A stretch of 64,000 nt of DNA, taken from positions 89,940 through 153,939 of the forward strand of contig NZ_SOZE01000013.1 of assembly GCF_004519315.1 (NCBI RefSeq), read 5' to 3'. The notes below the pieces were generated by a model. It made no database searches, was not told where the DNA came from, and was given only the letters and a program-made list of their open reading frames with translations. This DNA is from Mucilaginibacter psychrotolerans. Its GTDB lineage: Bacteria; Bacteroidota; Bacteroidia; Sphingobacteriales; Sphingobacteriaceae. The position numbers and the translations under genes were made by a program. Of this stretch, positions 1 through 8,259 are shown piece after piece; within the stretch, counting starts at the first letter, position 1; every line of letters begins with the position of its first letter.

Positions 1-321
1 TACCTCGGTGCCGTAAGTATCGGCATCGTAATAAATCCAGTCGTAAACAATATTGCCATAAGTATAGGCATTCTTTTTTAACCTGAATCTCCCCGCTGAA
101 GTCTGCGCACCTTTCACAAACATTCTATAAGTGCTATCGGCATTCAACTGCAGGATGTTTTTGTTACCCGCTTCATATTTTTCGTTAATACCGGCAATGC
201 CGCCATGCCTGGCCCGTAACTCAAACGTGCCGGTATAACCGGTAGAAGTAACCGGCATATCGGCTTTTTTACAGGATGCAAATACAATGATAGCTGTTAG
301 GGTGTATATGGAAGTCTTCAT
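1..321 (-). CDS. Partial lipoprotein, paralogue of the next gene
   Basis: The gene starts at the ATG at 321 and runs off the left edge of the window, so the C-terminus is missing; 107 residues are visible. The N-terminus is a lipoprotein signal: a short hydrophobic run ending FASC followed by KKAD, so Cys-17 or so should be lipidated. The rest (GTFELRARHGG, later LQLNADSTYRMFVKG) aligns by eye with the neighbour at 334-729 (GKWELAYVHGG, FNSDSTYVKYLDN). The two are therefore tandem paralogues, 12 bp apart and probably co-transcribed. Small lipocalin-like lipoproteins of this layout are common in Bacteroidota, but I recognise no specific family and assign no function. Confidence 0.8.
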   Translation of the reverse strand, partial: MKTSIYTLTAIIVFASCKKADMPVTSTGYTGTFELRARHGGIAGINEKYEAGNKNILQLNADSTYRMFVKGAQTSAGRFRLKKNAYTYGNIVYDWIYYDADTYGTEV

Positions 322-333
322 ACTGATCAGTTA

Positions 334-729
334 TTATTTGTAGCTTACTTTATGATATTCATAAGATGGCCCATCCGCCGCCGAAGAGCCAATAATGATA
401 GTATGCGGGGTTTGCGCCCAGGCATCGCTATAAGTTGGGTTAGTAAAGGTAATAAGGCCAAATTTTATCGTATCCTGCACCTGATTTATTTTGATGCTGA
501 ATTTGCCGCTTGCAGTTACTTTATTATCGAGGTACTTTACGTAAGTACTATCGCTGTTGAATTGGTACACGTTACCACTGTTGGTAACTGCCGTTGCCGG
601 GTGCCAGCCGCCGTGCACGTAAGCCAGTTCCCATTTGCCGAACAGGCCGGGCGTAATTTGCGGGTTTTTTTCCTTTTTGCATGATGCCAGCGTAGAAAAT
701 ATAGCTATCAATAGTAAAGTCTTCTTCAT
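334..729 (-). CDS. Small lipoprotein (131 aa), hypothetical
   Basis: A 131-residue protein with a lipoprotein signal peptide (hydrophobic residues 4-15, lipobox LASC, then KKEKN), so it is predicted to be anchored in a periplasm-facing membrane leaflet. The mature part begins GLFGKWELAYVHGGW and carries FNSDSTYVKYLDNKVTASG, a pattern of short beta strands as in small lipocalin-like proteins. It is a tandem paralogue of the truncated gene just downstream on the same strand. No enzymatic motif is visible and the function is unknown. Confidence 0.8.
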   Translation of the reverse strand: MKKTLLLIAIFSTLASCKKEKNPQITPGLFGKWELAYVHGGWHPATAVTNSGNVYQFNSDSTYVKYLDNKVTASGKFSIKINQVQDTIKFGLITFTNPTYSDAWAQTPHTIIIGSSAADGPSYEYHKVSYK

Positions 730-786
730 AAAGAATTGGTTTTATAACTATTACGATGGGCGGTGTGTAAACGCTACAACAGGTAT

Positions 787-2322
787 TTAATTTTTAGAAG
801 GTACCACAACACCATCCAGCATCTTTAATATCGAATCGATGTACTCGCGGTTGTTGGCTAAGCGGGGTACTTTGTGCTGCCCGCCAATTTTGCCTTTCAG
901 CTTCATCCAATTGAAGAATGTACCCTCGGCAACCTTGCGCACCTGGGGGCGGCGCAGGGCCATATCTTTAAAACGCTTGGCATCGTAATCAGAGTTTACG
1001 CGGCGCAGGGTTAAATCTAACACATCTACAAAACGCTCAAATTCGGCGGGTTTTTGCTCGAATTCTATCAGCCACTCATGCGCGCCGCACTGGTCGCCAT
1101 TGAAGTAAACAGGCGCGGCGGTATAATCACGGATGATGGCACCCGTTAATGAACAAGCTTCGGCCAAGGCACGTTCGGCATTGTCTATAATGAGTTCTTC
1201 GCCAAAAGCATTGATGAAATGCTTGGTACGGCCGGTGATGGCAATTCGATAGGGCGCAAGTGAGGTGAATTTTACGGTATCGCCTATCATATACCGCCAT
1301 AGGCCCGCATTGGTGCTGATGATAAGGGCGTAGTTCTTATCCAGCTCTACCTCATCCAGTGTAAGGGTTTTGGGGTCCTCATCGTGCAGGTATTCCAGCG
1401 GCATAAATTCGTAGAAGATGCCATAATCGAGCATCAGCAGCATATCGCCGGGTTCCTCTAAATCTTGTATACCAAAGAAACCTTCCGATGCATTATAGGT
1501 TTCCAGGTAGTACATATCCGGGCAGGGTATCAATTTCCTAAACTGCTCCCGGTAGGGGGTAAAGTTCACCGCGCCATGGAAATAAAGCTCCAGGTTGGGC
1601 CATACCTCCAATAGGTTGTTTTTGCCCGTAATCTCCAGAATGCGTTTAAAGAGCAATATGTTCCAGGTGGGCACGCCGCTGATGCTGGTTACATTTACAT
1701 CCTTGGTAGCGTGCGCCATCTTTTCAATCTTCTCTTCAAAGTTTTCCAGCAGGGCAATATCCAGGTGCGGGGTGCGGTAAAACTCGGCCCAAAGTGGCAG
1801 GTTTTTCATGATTACCGCTGATAGATCACCGAAAGAAGTGTCGGCATTTAGCTGACCTATCTGGTGGCTACCGCCAAGTGTTAAACTTTTCCCCGTGAAA
1901 ATACGGGCATTGGGGCGGTTGTTGAAGTATATAGTAAGCATATCCTTGCCACCTTTAAAATGGCATTCTTCCAGCGATTCTTCGCTTACGGGGATAAATT
2001 TGCTGCGGTCGCTGGTGGTGCCCGATGATTTGGCAAACCAACGGATTTCTGACGGCCACAGCACATTTTGCTCGCCTTTCAGCATCCGCTCGATATAGGG
2101 TTTCAGCGTATCGTAATTTTGAATAGGTACCTGCCGCTTAAAATCGGCAAGGCTTTCGATGCTTTTATAGTGATGCTTTTTGCCCCATTCGGTGTTTTCG
2201 GCACCGGCCACTAGTTGCTCAAACCATTCTTCCTGTACCTCGTTGGGGTATTTCATAAAAAGCTCTATCTGGTGGATACGCTTTTTCATAAACCAGGTAA
2301 ATACAGAGTTGATGATGGCCAT
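787..2322 (-). CDS. GH3 auxin-responsive promoter family protein
   Basis: A 511-residue protein of the GH3 family, the ANL-superfamily adenylating enzymes best known as plant acyl-acid amido synthetases. The three nucleotide-binding motifs are visible: SSGTT at residues 99-103, YNASE at 276-280 and WRYMIGD at 342-348. Length fits the bacterial members. Those in Bacteroidota have no proven substrate; by family they would activate a carboxylic acid as the acyl-adenylate and pass it to an amine. No signal peptide, so cytosolic. It lies 111 bp downstream of lptB on the same strand, an arrangement that does not reveal its role. Family assignment is firm; substrate is unknown. Confidence 0.88.
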   Translation of the reverse strand: MAIINSVFTWFMKKRIHQIELFMKYPNEVQEEWFEQLVAGAENTEWGKKHHYKSIESLADFKRQVPIQNYDTLKPYIERMLKGEQNVLWPSEIRWFAKSSGTTSDRSKFIPVSEESLEECHFKGGKDMLTIYFNNRPNARIFTGKSLTLGGSHQIGQLNADTSFGDLSAVIMKNLPLWAEFYRTPHLDIALLENFEEKIEKMAHATKDVNVTSISGVPTWNILLFKRILEITGKNNLLEVWPNLELYFHGAVNFTPYREQFRKLIPCPDMYYLETYNASEGFFGIQDLEEPGDMLLMLDYGIFYEFMPLEYLHDEDPKTLTLDEVELDKNYALIISTNAGLWRYMIGDTVKFTSLAPYRIAITGRTKHFINAFGEELIIDNAERALAEACSLTGAIIRDYTAAPVYFNGDQCGAHEWLIEFEQKPAEFERFVDVLDLTLRRVNSDYDAKRFKDMALRRPQVRKVAEGTFFNWMKLKGKIGGQHKVPRLANNREYIDSILKMLDGVVVPSKN

Positions 2323-2433
2323 ACGGGGCTGACAATTGGTGGTTATTAGTTCATGGACGAAGGCTTATTGCAAATCGCTTGTTGGCTTTTATGCAGCTAC
2401 TATGACCATCAACTATAAACCAAATATATAGTT

Positions 2434-3174
2434 TTACTGCGCAAAGGTTTTCCTTTTCAACACAAAATTAGCACCCAGGTAAACTTTACGCACCATCTCG
2501 TTGGCAGCCAATACTTCGGGTACACCCGATTCCAGTATCTTGCCCTCGAAAAGCAGGTAAGCGCGGTCGGTTATGGAGAGGGTTTCCTGTACGTTGTGGT
2601 CAGTAATGAGTATGCCTATATTGCGATGCCTTAACTTGGCTACCATAGCTTGTATCTCCTCCACTGCAATGGGGTCTACGCCGGCAAAAGGTTCATCCAG
2701 CAGGATGAAGTTGGGTTCGGCAGCCAGGGCGCGGGCAATCTCGGTACGGCGGCGTTCACCACCGCTAAGCAGGTCGCCACGGTTTCTACGTACTTTGTGC
2801 AGGCTAAACTCGTCAATCAGTTCTTCCAGTTTATCGCGCTGCTTGTCCTTGGGCATCTTGCCCATCTCCAGCACGGCTTTGATATTATCCTCAACCGAAA
2901 GCTTGCGGAAAACAGATGCCTCCTGTGCCAGATAGCCTATACCTTTTTGCGCGCGGCGGTACATGGGGTCGCCGGTTATTTCCTGATCGTCTAAATAAAT
3001 ATGCCCCTCATTGGGTTTCACCAGGCCCACGATCATATAGAAAGAGGTGGTTTTGCCGGCACCGTTTGGCCCAAGCAAGCCTACTATTTCGCCCTGCGCC
3101 ACGTTAAAGGTTACATCGTTTACAACGCTGCGTTGCTTATATTTCTTTACTAAGTTTTCTGCTCTGAGGATCAT
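2434..3174 (-). CDS. lptB: LPS export ABC transporter ATP-binding protein LptB
   Basis: ATPase of the Lpt machine that pulls lipopolysaccharide from the inner membrane to the outer membrane. From the start chosen here it has 246 residues: Walker A GPNGAGKT (35-42), Q-loop Gln-84, ABC signature LSGGE (136-140), Walker B FILLDE (156-161), and a switch His in ITDHN. Length and the LptB-like [13 protein letters not shown] stretch fit the family. An in-frame ATG exists 15 bp upstream (3189), but it lies inside a dispersed repeat (TCTGAACCATG). I prefer ATG 3174, which gives [10 protein letters not shown], the usual LptB N-terminus. The membrane partners LptF/G are not in the window. Confidence 0.93.
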   Translation of the reverse strand: MILRAENLVKKYKQRSVVNDVTFNVAQGEIVGLLGPNGAGKTTSFYMIVGLVKPNEGHIYLDDQEITGDPMYRRAQKGIGYLAQEASVFRKLSVEDNIKAVLEMGKMPKDKQRDKLEELIDEFSLHKVRRNRGDLLSGGERRRTEIARALAAEPNFILLDEPFAGVDPIAVEEIQAMVAKLRHRNIGILITDHNVQETLSITDRAYLLFEGKILESGVPEVLAANEMVRKVYLGANFVLKRKTFAQ

Positions 3175-3180
3175 ATGCTT

Positions 3181-3226
3181 CTGAACCATGATTCACCAGA
3201 TTCATGGATTTCCTTGATTGTTGCTT
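3181..3226. repeat. Dispersed repeat, TCTGAACC family, copy 1
   Basis: Begins CTGAACCATGATTC and continues with GGATTTC-CTTGATT. The same core occurs at 13499-13546 and, more diverged, at 33780-33820; a related core, TCTGAACTCGAATTT, occurs at 10397-10527. It overlaps the region just before lptB and supplies a spurious upstream ATG for that gene. Confidence 0.6.
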
Positions 3227-3334
3227 TGGTCGGCCTTCGATTGCTTTCCTTAACGCTTTATATTGGTTTATAGTTTACTATGCTATTCGTTTATCGTAAG
3301 GTTGTTGCTGACAACACCAACAACGTCGTAAAAG

Positions 3335-3411
3335 CCCCCTCTGAATCTCCCCGGTAGGGGAGACTTTTAATTTTAAGCCCTCCCTTCCGGGGAGGGTTGG
3401 GTGGGGCTTAT
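3335..3411. repeat. Palindromic GC-rich repeat running into the recJ 3' end
   Basis: Nested inverted arms: AAGCCCCCTCTG on the left against GGTTGGGTGGGGCTT on the right. Inner hairpins are CTCCCCGGTAGGGGAG and CCCTCCCTTCCGGGGAGGG. The right half encodes the last 11 or so residues of RecJ (PTQPSPEGRA), so the element has replaced or extended the original end of that gene. Similar palindromes occur at 16170-16309, 35347-35460, 36495-36716 and 37989-38107. Confidence 0.6.
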
Positions 3412-5103
3412 CCTTATCCCTTTTATATTCAACTGTATCGTCCTTTGTTCGCGCCAAACGTTTTCTTCTATAGCGTAGCAAATATCAAATGGTACGCCGG
3501 GTTTTAATTGCGGCAGGTATTCTGCATGGTTAAAGGCTATGCAACTGAATGCCGCCGAACCGGGCTGCATTACGCTCATTTTTACGTGGTTGCCACCAAC
3601 CAGGCCCGCATTGCCGCTAACATACACATTTTTGCTCAGGAATACCGGTGCCATATTCTCCGGGCCGAAGGGCGCGAACTGGTTCAGTATCCTAAAGAAT
3701 TTGGGTTCGATATCGCTCAGTTGCAGTTCTGCATCTATCAGCACCTGTTGTATCAGTTGCTCATCGGTTATGGTGCTGCTCACCACTTCTTCAAACCGTT
3801 GGATAAATGCAGGCACCTGCTCTGGCTGCATAGTGAGGCCCGCCGCATACTTATGCCCACCAAACTGCAACAACAAATCGCTGCAGCCGCAAAGGGCCTC
3901 GTATAAATCGTACCCCAAAACCGACCGTGCCGAACCGGCCACATGCCCGTTGCTGCGGGTGAGCACTATTGTTGGGCGGTAATATTTTTCGGTAAGGCGA
4001 GAGGCTACAATACCTATAACGCCCTTGTGCCAGCGCTCGTTGAATACCACTGTAGATTTACGGCCGATGAGTATTTCGTCGTTATCTATCAGGCTAAGGG
4101 CCTCTTCGGTAATTTGCACATCGTATTCCTTGCGTTCCTGGTTACGCTCGTTAATGAGGAGGCCTTTTTCTTTGGCATCGTCTTCGTGGCAGGCAATCAA
4201 TAGCTGCACGGCATCTTTGGCATCGTTAATGCGCCCGGCGGCGTTTATGCGCGGGCCCAATAAAAACACCACATCGCTAATGGTGTAAGGGCCTTTGCGG
4301 CCGGCTACTTCCATTAGCATCTTTACGCCGATGCAGGGATTTTCGTTTATCTTTTGCAGGCCAAGGTGGGCCAGCACGCGGTTCTCGCCGGTTATGTGCA
4401 CAATGTCGCAAGCTATGCTGATGCAGGCCAAATCGAAATAAGCGCTTACTTCTTCGAATGGTAAGTCGTGTTTTTCCACGTAGGCCTGGGCCAGCTTGAG
4501 TCCGATACCGCAACCTGAAAGTTCTTTGTATGGATATTGGCAATCGGCGCGTTTTGGATCGAGGATGGCCACAGCCGCAGGCAATTCATCGCCGGGCAAG
4601 TGGTGGTCGCAGATGATGAAATCTACCCCGAGTGTGTTAGCGTATGCAATTTTATCAACCGATTTAATGCCGCAATCCAGCGCGATGATAAGCGTGATGC
4701 CATTGGCCGCCGCATAATCTATTCCCGCTGTGGAGATGCCGTAACCTTCTTTATACCTGTCGGGGATGTAGTATTCGATATTGGCGTGATGGTTTTTAAA
4801 AAAACTATACGTTAAGGCCACGGCTGTAGTGCCATCTACATCGTAATCGCCATAGATCATCACTTTTTCATTTTGGGCTATAGCGGCATCTATCCGGTCG
4901 ATAGCTTTTTCCATATCCTGCATCAGGAAAGGATCGTGCAGGTGGAGCACGCTGGGGCGGAAGAAGTATTTGGCTTCGTTGAAGTTGCTGATGCCACGTT
5001 GAGCCAGCATATTGCTTAATACGGTGCTGATGTTAAGTTCAGCAGCAAGCGCCTGCACTACATCCGTATCAGCTGCATCTTTTATCACCCACCGTTTAGA
5101 CAT
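3373..5103 (-). CDS. recJ: Single-stranded-DNA-specific exonuclease RecJ
   Basis: 5'-to-3' ssDNA exonuclease of recombinational and mismatch repair; 576 residues. DHH-superfamily motifs in order: DYDVDG (86-91), DCG (143-145), DHH (166-168), GPRINAAGR (283-291), and the DHHA1 glycine motif GGHKYAAG (415-422), followed by an OB-like C-terminal part. The frame stays open for 96 further codons upstream (to 5391), but that stretch is repeat-derived and overlaps the next gene. ATG 5103 gives MSKRWVIKD, the expected RecJ start. The final residues PTQPSPEGRA are encoded by a palindromic repeat and are probably not ancestral. Upstream lies a 260-bp gap with a degenerate repeat, so recJ likely has its own promoter. 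Confidence 0.95.
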   Translation of the reverse strand: MSKRWVIKDAADTDVVQALAAELNISTVLSNMLAQRGISNFNEAKYFFRPSVLHLHDPFLMQDMEKAIDRIDAAIAQNEKVMIYGDYDVDGTTAVALTYSFFKNHHANIEYYIPDRYKEGYGISTAGIDYAAANGITLIIALDCGIKSVDKIAYANTLGVDFIICDHHLPGDELPAAVAILDPKRADCQYPYKELSGCGIGLKLAQAYVEKHDLPFEEVSAYFDLACISIACDIVHITGENRVLAHLGLQKINENPCIGVKMLMEVAGRKGPYTISDVVFLLGPRINAAGRINDAKDAVQLLIACHEDDAKEKGLLINERNQERKEYDVQITEEALSLIDNDEILIGRKSTVVFNERWHKGVIGIVASRLTEKYYRPTIVLTRSNGHVAGSARSVLGYDLYEALCGCSDLLLQFGGHKYAAGLTMQPEQVPAFIQRFEEVVSSTITDEQLIQQVLIDAELQLSDIEPKFFRILNQFAPFGPENMAPVFLSKNVYVSGNAGLVGGNHVKMSVMQPGSAAFSCIAFNHAEYLPQLKPGVPFDICYAIEENVWREQRTIQLNIKGIRISPTQPSPEGRA

Positions 5104-5220
5104 AATTTTTATTAGATTTTTGAGGGTGTAAAGATAGGGAAAGAGAATGTAAGAAGGGAGGTGGTGGAGATTATGACGGGGGGAATAAAAGGCAATGGTG
5201 CATAACGTTAGCTTATCCCT

Positions 5221-5340
5221 AACGTCTTTGCGAGGAGCGGCGCGTGGGTAAAAGAGGTGGGGCGACGCGGTAATCATCCGCAATACAGAGCTGACCTTCG
5301 TGCCGATGGTTGCCGCGCTACCGCTTATAATGACATTGGG
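5221..5340. repeat. Degenerate copy of the GCGAGGA inverted repeat
   Basis: The gap 5104-5363 between recJ and the next ORF contains TTTGCGAGGAGCGGCG near 5230 and GGTTGCCGCGCTACCGC near 5309, with ATAATGACATTG at the end. This looks like a decayed, enlarged version of the perfect 84-bp palindrome at 8497-8580 (ATTGCGAGGAACGAAGCAATC arms). No gene is seen in the gap. Confidence 0.45.
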
Positions 5341-5363
5341 GCTATGTTTTACAAAATGTGAAA

Positions 5364-5525
5364 TTATAGAGTGCCCTTCAATCTCCTCCAAAATTCTTCC
5401 GAAGAAATCAGGTTTCCGATTTCTGCTTCCTCTAAGCCTACGTTTATATTTTCTTTTTGGGCATCGGTAAGGTCATCCCACCAGTCTTTTTCCGATTCGG
5501 GCGTTTTGTCTTCTTGCTCTTCCAT
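5364..5525 (-). CDS. Small antitoxin-like protein (53 aa)
   Basis: From ATG 5525 this encodes MEEQEDKTPE followed by DWWDDLTDAQKENINVGLEEAE. That pattern resembles the short addiction-module component proteins (Asp-Trp-Trp, then a helix Ala-Glu-Lys...Ile...Gly-Leu...Ala-Glu) that accompany RelE-type toxins. No toxin gene is adjacent: it lies 13 bp downstream of the pyrR stop on the same strand and before recJ. The frame is open 35 codons further upstream into pyrR, but that part reads as pyrR shadow. Resemblance is by eye only; function is uncertain. Confidence 0.6.
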   Translation of the reverse strand: MEEQEDKTPESEKDWWDDLTDAQKENINVGLEEAEIGNLISSEEFWRRLKGTL

Positions 5526-5538
5526 CGCCTGAATTATT

Positions 5539-6048
5539 CTACACCAAATAAACTGCATCTTCCTCACCATCCACATCCAAAACCACGTTGACGTGTTCTT
5601 TGATAACGGTAGAGAGGGCCACACCTGCATAATCGGTAGTAACGGGGAAGCTTTTGTGGTTACGGTCTACCAATACCACGGTGCGGAGTTTTTTGAGGGG
5701 CACATCCAGGAAAACACCGAAACCATAGGCCAGGGTTTTGCCGCTGTTGAGCACATCGTCAACCAGTACAATTACTTTATTGCTGCATTCTTCAATCTCG
5801 AAGTTGATACGGGCGCTCAGGCTGGTGCTTTCTTTCTCCAGTTCGATAGTGAGCAGGCGGCTACTGAATGGGGCAATCTCATCCAGCACAGCCTTCAACC
5901 GCTCAGCCAAATGGTTGCCCCGGGGCAGGATGCCGGCGATGAGTATCTCGGTTTCGTCGAAATTATCTTCCAGTATCTGGTAGGCAATACGGTCTATCTT
6001 TTGCTGTATTTGCGTACTGTTTAATATCAGGATTTTTTTATCGGGCAT
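5539..6048 (-). CDS. Phosphoribosyltransferase, PyrR-like
   Basis: A 169-residue type I phosphoribosyltransferase. The PRPP loop is clear, VLVDDVLNSGKT at residues 94-105, and GILPRGNHLAERL near 39-51 is the loop typical of PyrR, the bifunctional pyr-operon attenuator and uracil phosphoribosyltransferase. Canonical PyrR has DDVLYTGRT; here Asn-Ser-Gly-Lys replaces Tyr-Thr-Gly-Arg, so the regulatory RNA-binding role cannot be assumed. No pyrimidine genes are nearby. It could be a stand-alone phosphoribosyltransferase that lost the regulatory job. The 53-aa ORF follows after 13 bp and is probably co-transcribed. Confidence 0.78.
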   Translation of the reverse strand: MPDKKILILNSTQIQQKIDRIAYQILEDNFDETEILIAGILPRGNHLAERLKAVLDEIAPFSSRLLTIELEKESTSLSARINFEIEECSNKVIVLVDDVLNSGKTLAYGFGVFLDVPLKKLRTVVLVDRNHKSFPVTTDYAGVALSTVIKEHVNVVLDVDGEEDAVYLV

Positions 6049-6157
6049 GTTTTTGTTGTTGGAAGGTTGTAATTTGGAAGGTTGAAATGTTCCCTTTTTG
6101 AGTGCTTGGTTTACAATTTAAAGGTAGAAATAAGCCGACAACTTTGCAACAGCACTA

Positions 6158-6640
6158 TTAAGTTTCGAGCGTGGGGTCCAAAACCCAGGGGATATTAGTT
6201 TCGAATGTTAACTCGATTAAGTCGTCGTTATTTTCAAAATATGATAAGTTATCTCGATTGCTAAAACCGATAGAGAAATTATCAGAGAATCTGCTTAATT
6301 CTATGGAATACCCATTGCCACCAGGCAGAGGGATAGCGCAATTTTTCCCTCTTAATATAAGTCCCTTAAAGTGAAACCAACCCATGATATTATACAAACC
6401 ATCGGAGGTTTTATAATTGGTCATGATTTCAGCATCCTTTTTATAATCAATACCAAGATTGTCGAATAGTTTCTTTACCTCATCCGGAAATATTTGATCG
6501 CGATACGCTAAGTAATTTTCGCAATTTCCACAGCCACATGTGGCAGCTCCATCGCTTACAAACATAGCATAATGTGCCTCGTTCAAGCTCCTGTCAACCT
6601 CAAATACCCAATCTTTAAAAGTTACCTTTTCAATAGACAT
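6158..6640 (-). CDS. Hypothetical protein with CxCxxC motif (160 aa)
   Basis: A soluble 160-residue protein with no signal peptide. Residues 34-41 contain Cys-Gly-Cys-Gly-Asn-Cys followed by ENYLAYRD, a small cysteine cluster that may bind a metal, and the C-terminal half is strand-rich (ELSRFSDNFSIGFSNRDN, ELTFETNIPWVLDP). I know uncharacterised bacterial proteins with this CxCxxCxN plus FPDEVKKLFDNLGIDYKKDAE layout but no function for them. It lies 4 bp downstream of the next minus-strand gene, so the two are probably one operon. The sequence is more AT-rich than neighbours. Confidence 0.75.
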   Translation of the reverse strand: MSIEKVTFKDWVFEVDRSLNEAHYAMFVSDGAATCGCGNCENYLAYRDQIFPDEVKKLFDNLGIDYKKDAEIMTNYKTSDGLYNIMGWFHFKGLILRGKNCAIPLPGGNGYSIELSRFSDNFSIGFSNRDNLSYFENNDDLIELTFETNIPWVLDPTLET

Positions 6641-6644
6641 TGTG

Positions 6645-7046
6645 TTACCCTTTTACATACGGATAATACACAAAGTTCGCCCCCTCTGGCACTACCACGA
6701 ACAGGCACATAAAATCGTGCGGGTTTTTATAGGTAGTGAGGAAACGTTCTTTCAATTCAGTTTTGATGATGCCGCGCTCGGTAAATTCTTCGATGGTGGA
6801 GGCGTGGATGCTCCACTCGGTGTTGAGTTCGTTGCGGTCGAGGATAACTTCGCCCAGTTTGATTTCGTGCTGGTGGGCAACGAATATGGGGTGCAAAGAT
6901 AAGCCCTCGAGCATGATTTCTACGGCCACCTCGCGGATAGATTCGTTGAAAAGTTTCAGGTCGCGTTCCAGGCTTACCAGCGGGCTTTCCTTTTTTGGTT
7001 TATTGGGTTCTGAGCCGTTTTCGTTCAGCAGTTCTTTGGGATCCAT
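6645..7046 (-). CDS. Hypothetical protein (133 aa)
   Basis: A 133-residue soluble protein starting MDPKELLNENGSEPNKPKK, with a charged disordered N-terminus (about residues 1-22) and a compact alpha/beta remainder (LERDLKLFNESIREVAVEIMLEGLSLHPIF, then EVILDRNELNTEWSIHAST). No catalytic motif is recognised. It is flanked on the same strand by the repeat-rich protein (36 bp upstream) and the CxCxxC protein (4 bp downstream). All three may be transcribed together; nothing else about its role can be seen. Confidence 0.75.
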   Translation of the reverse strand: MDPKELLNENGSEPNKPKKESPLVSLERDLKLFNESIREVAVEIMLEGLSLHPIFVAHQHEIKLGEVILDRNELNTEWSIHASTIEEFTERGIIKTELKERFLTTYKNPHDFMCLFVVVPEGANFVYYPYVKG

Positions 7047-7081
7047 ATATGTTGGGTACTATGGGTTCTAAAATAGATTAA

Positions 7082-8077
7082 TTATTCCTGCGGCGGTTTG
7101 GGTTTCATCTTTGCCGCGTTGAACCTTGGCTTAAAGCCAGCAGGTTTTGGTGCGGCATCCGCTGCGGGCGCTTCCGGCGTTGCAGGTATTTCTGCCTTAG
7201 TTTCAATTGCGGCAGGTGCCGGTTCAACACTGTTTTCGGCAAGCGGTATCTCGCCTTCCGTTTTCGGTTGCGCTGTCTCCGCTGGTTTTGGCACCATCTT
7301 CATGTTGAAACGAGGCTTGAAGCCGGGTTTTGGCGCGACTCCTTCTATAGGTGGCGTGGGTGTTTCTTCAACAGGCGGCTGTACAGCAACCTGCACAGGT
7401 TCATCTGCTTTTTCCTCAACGGGCTCTGCCGGTTTCGGTGCCATCTTCATATTGAAGCGTGGCTTGAAACCAGGTTTTGGTGCGGTAGTTTCCGTAGCAG
7501 GGGCAGGTGTTTCTTCAACAGGTCTGGCTTCTGCCTGCGCAAGTGTTTTAGGTTTATCCTCTACAGGTTCAGTTGGTTTCGGTGCCATCTTCATATTGAA
7601 GCGTGGTTTAAAACCGGGTTTTGGAGCTGTTGTTTCCGCAGGGCTTGTAGTGCTTTCTTCCGGATTTTCGGCTTTTGGCTCTATCGTTGCTGCTTCTGCG
7701 GTAGCCTTTGGAGCAGCCATTTTAGGATTGAAACGGGGTTTAAATGCAGGTTTCGGTGCAGCAGACTCGGCAGGGCTTTCTACTTCCGACTCCGGACTTT
7801 CGACTTTCAAACTCGGAGAGGGAATGCTTTCTGTAAGCGTTTCTACGATAGTTTGCTCGGCCAGGCGGTTCTCTATATGTACTTTCGCAGGCTTCAGTTC
7901 GGCTGCCAAATGGTATTGCAGGCGTAATTTGTTGAACCAGTATTTTTTGGTATGGTCGAAACTCTTCTCGCCCATTTGCTCGAAATGGGTTTTAAATTCA
8001 AAAAACAAGGCGGGCTCACCAGCTTGCAGGCGGGTAAGGTCTATCCTCTTTTTCTGAAAAAACTCTTCGAAAGTCAT
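7082..8077 (-). CDS. Repeat-rich Pro/Ala/Lys protein (331 aa) with five KPGFKPRFN repeats
   Basis: Residues 1-65 form a globular-looking helical head (MTFEEFFQKKRIDLTRLQAGEP ... KYWFNKLRLQYHLAAEL). The remaining 265 residues are low complexity: five copies of a core reading PKPxFKPRFNxKM, each followed by 30-45 residues rich in Pro, Glu, Ala and Thr. The three middle copies are the closest to each other (PKPGFKPRFNMKM). No signal peptide or membrane segment, so the protein is presumably cytosolic with an intrinsically disordered tail of basic knots in an acidic linker. I recognise no family. Antisense frames stay open across it only because of its composition. Confidence 0.8.
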   Translation of the reverse strand: MTFEEFFQKKRIDLTRLQAGEPALFFEFKTHFEQMGEKSFDHTKKYWFNKLRLQYHLAAELKPAKVHIENRLAEQTIVETLTESIPSPSLKVESPESEVESPAESAAPKPAFKPRFNPKMAAPKATAEAATIEPKAENPEESTTSPAETTAPKPGFKPRFNMKMAPKPTEPVEDKPKTLAQAEARPVEETPAPATETTAPKPGFKPRFNMKMAPKPAEPVEEKADEPVQVAVQPPVEETPTPPIEGVAPKPGFKPRFNMKMVPKPAETAQPKTEGEIPLAENSVEPAPAAIETKAEIPATPEAPAADAAPKPAGFKPRFNAAKMKPKPPQE

Positions 8078-8259
8078 ATTTATTTAGATATAAGATAGCA
8101 AGAATCAAGATGCAAGACAAACTTCTTTTTTTCTTCTTGTCTCTTGATTCTTGACCTCTTGATTCTACAAACCCCAAAATTAGATATAAGAGCCAGGAAT
8201 CAAGAAATAAGACGAGCTCCTTTGTCTTGTCTCTTGGTTCTTAGCTCTTGATTCTGTTT
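8078..8259. repeat. Two related hairpin-forming repeats between genes
   Basis: Two imperfect palindromes of the same type: CAAGAATCAAGATGCAAGACA with TGTCTCTTGATTCTTG around 8110-8155, and GGAATCAAGAAATAAGAC with GTCTCTTGGTTCTTAGCTCTTGATT around 8190-8252. Each can fold into a long A/T-rich hairpin. They look like two members of a dispersed short repeat; no coding sequence is present. Confidence 0.55.

Noticed and set aside
5104..5391. Upstream extension of recJ by 96 codons
   Set aside because: It overlaps the 53-aa ORF, translates a degenerate repeat, and the later ATG gives the standard RecJ N-terminus.
7098..8057. 319-codon open frame antisense to the repeat-rich protein
   Set aside because: It is open only because the sense gene is low complexity (Pro/Ala/Lys codons read as Gly/Ala/Phe); no family features.
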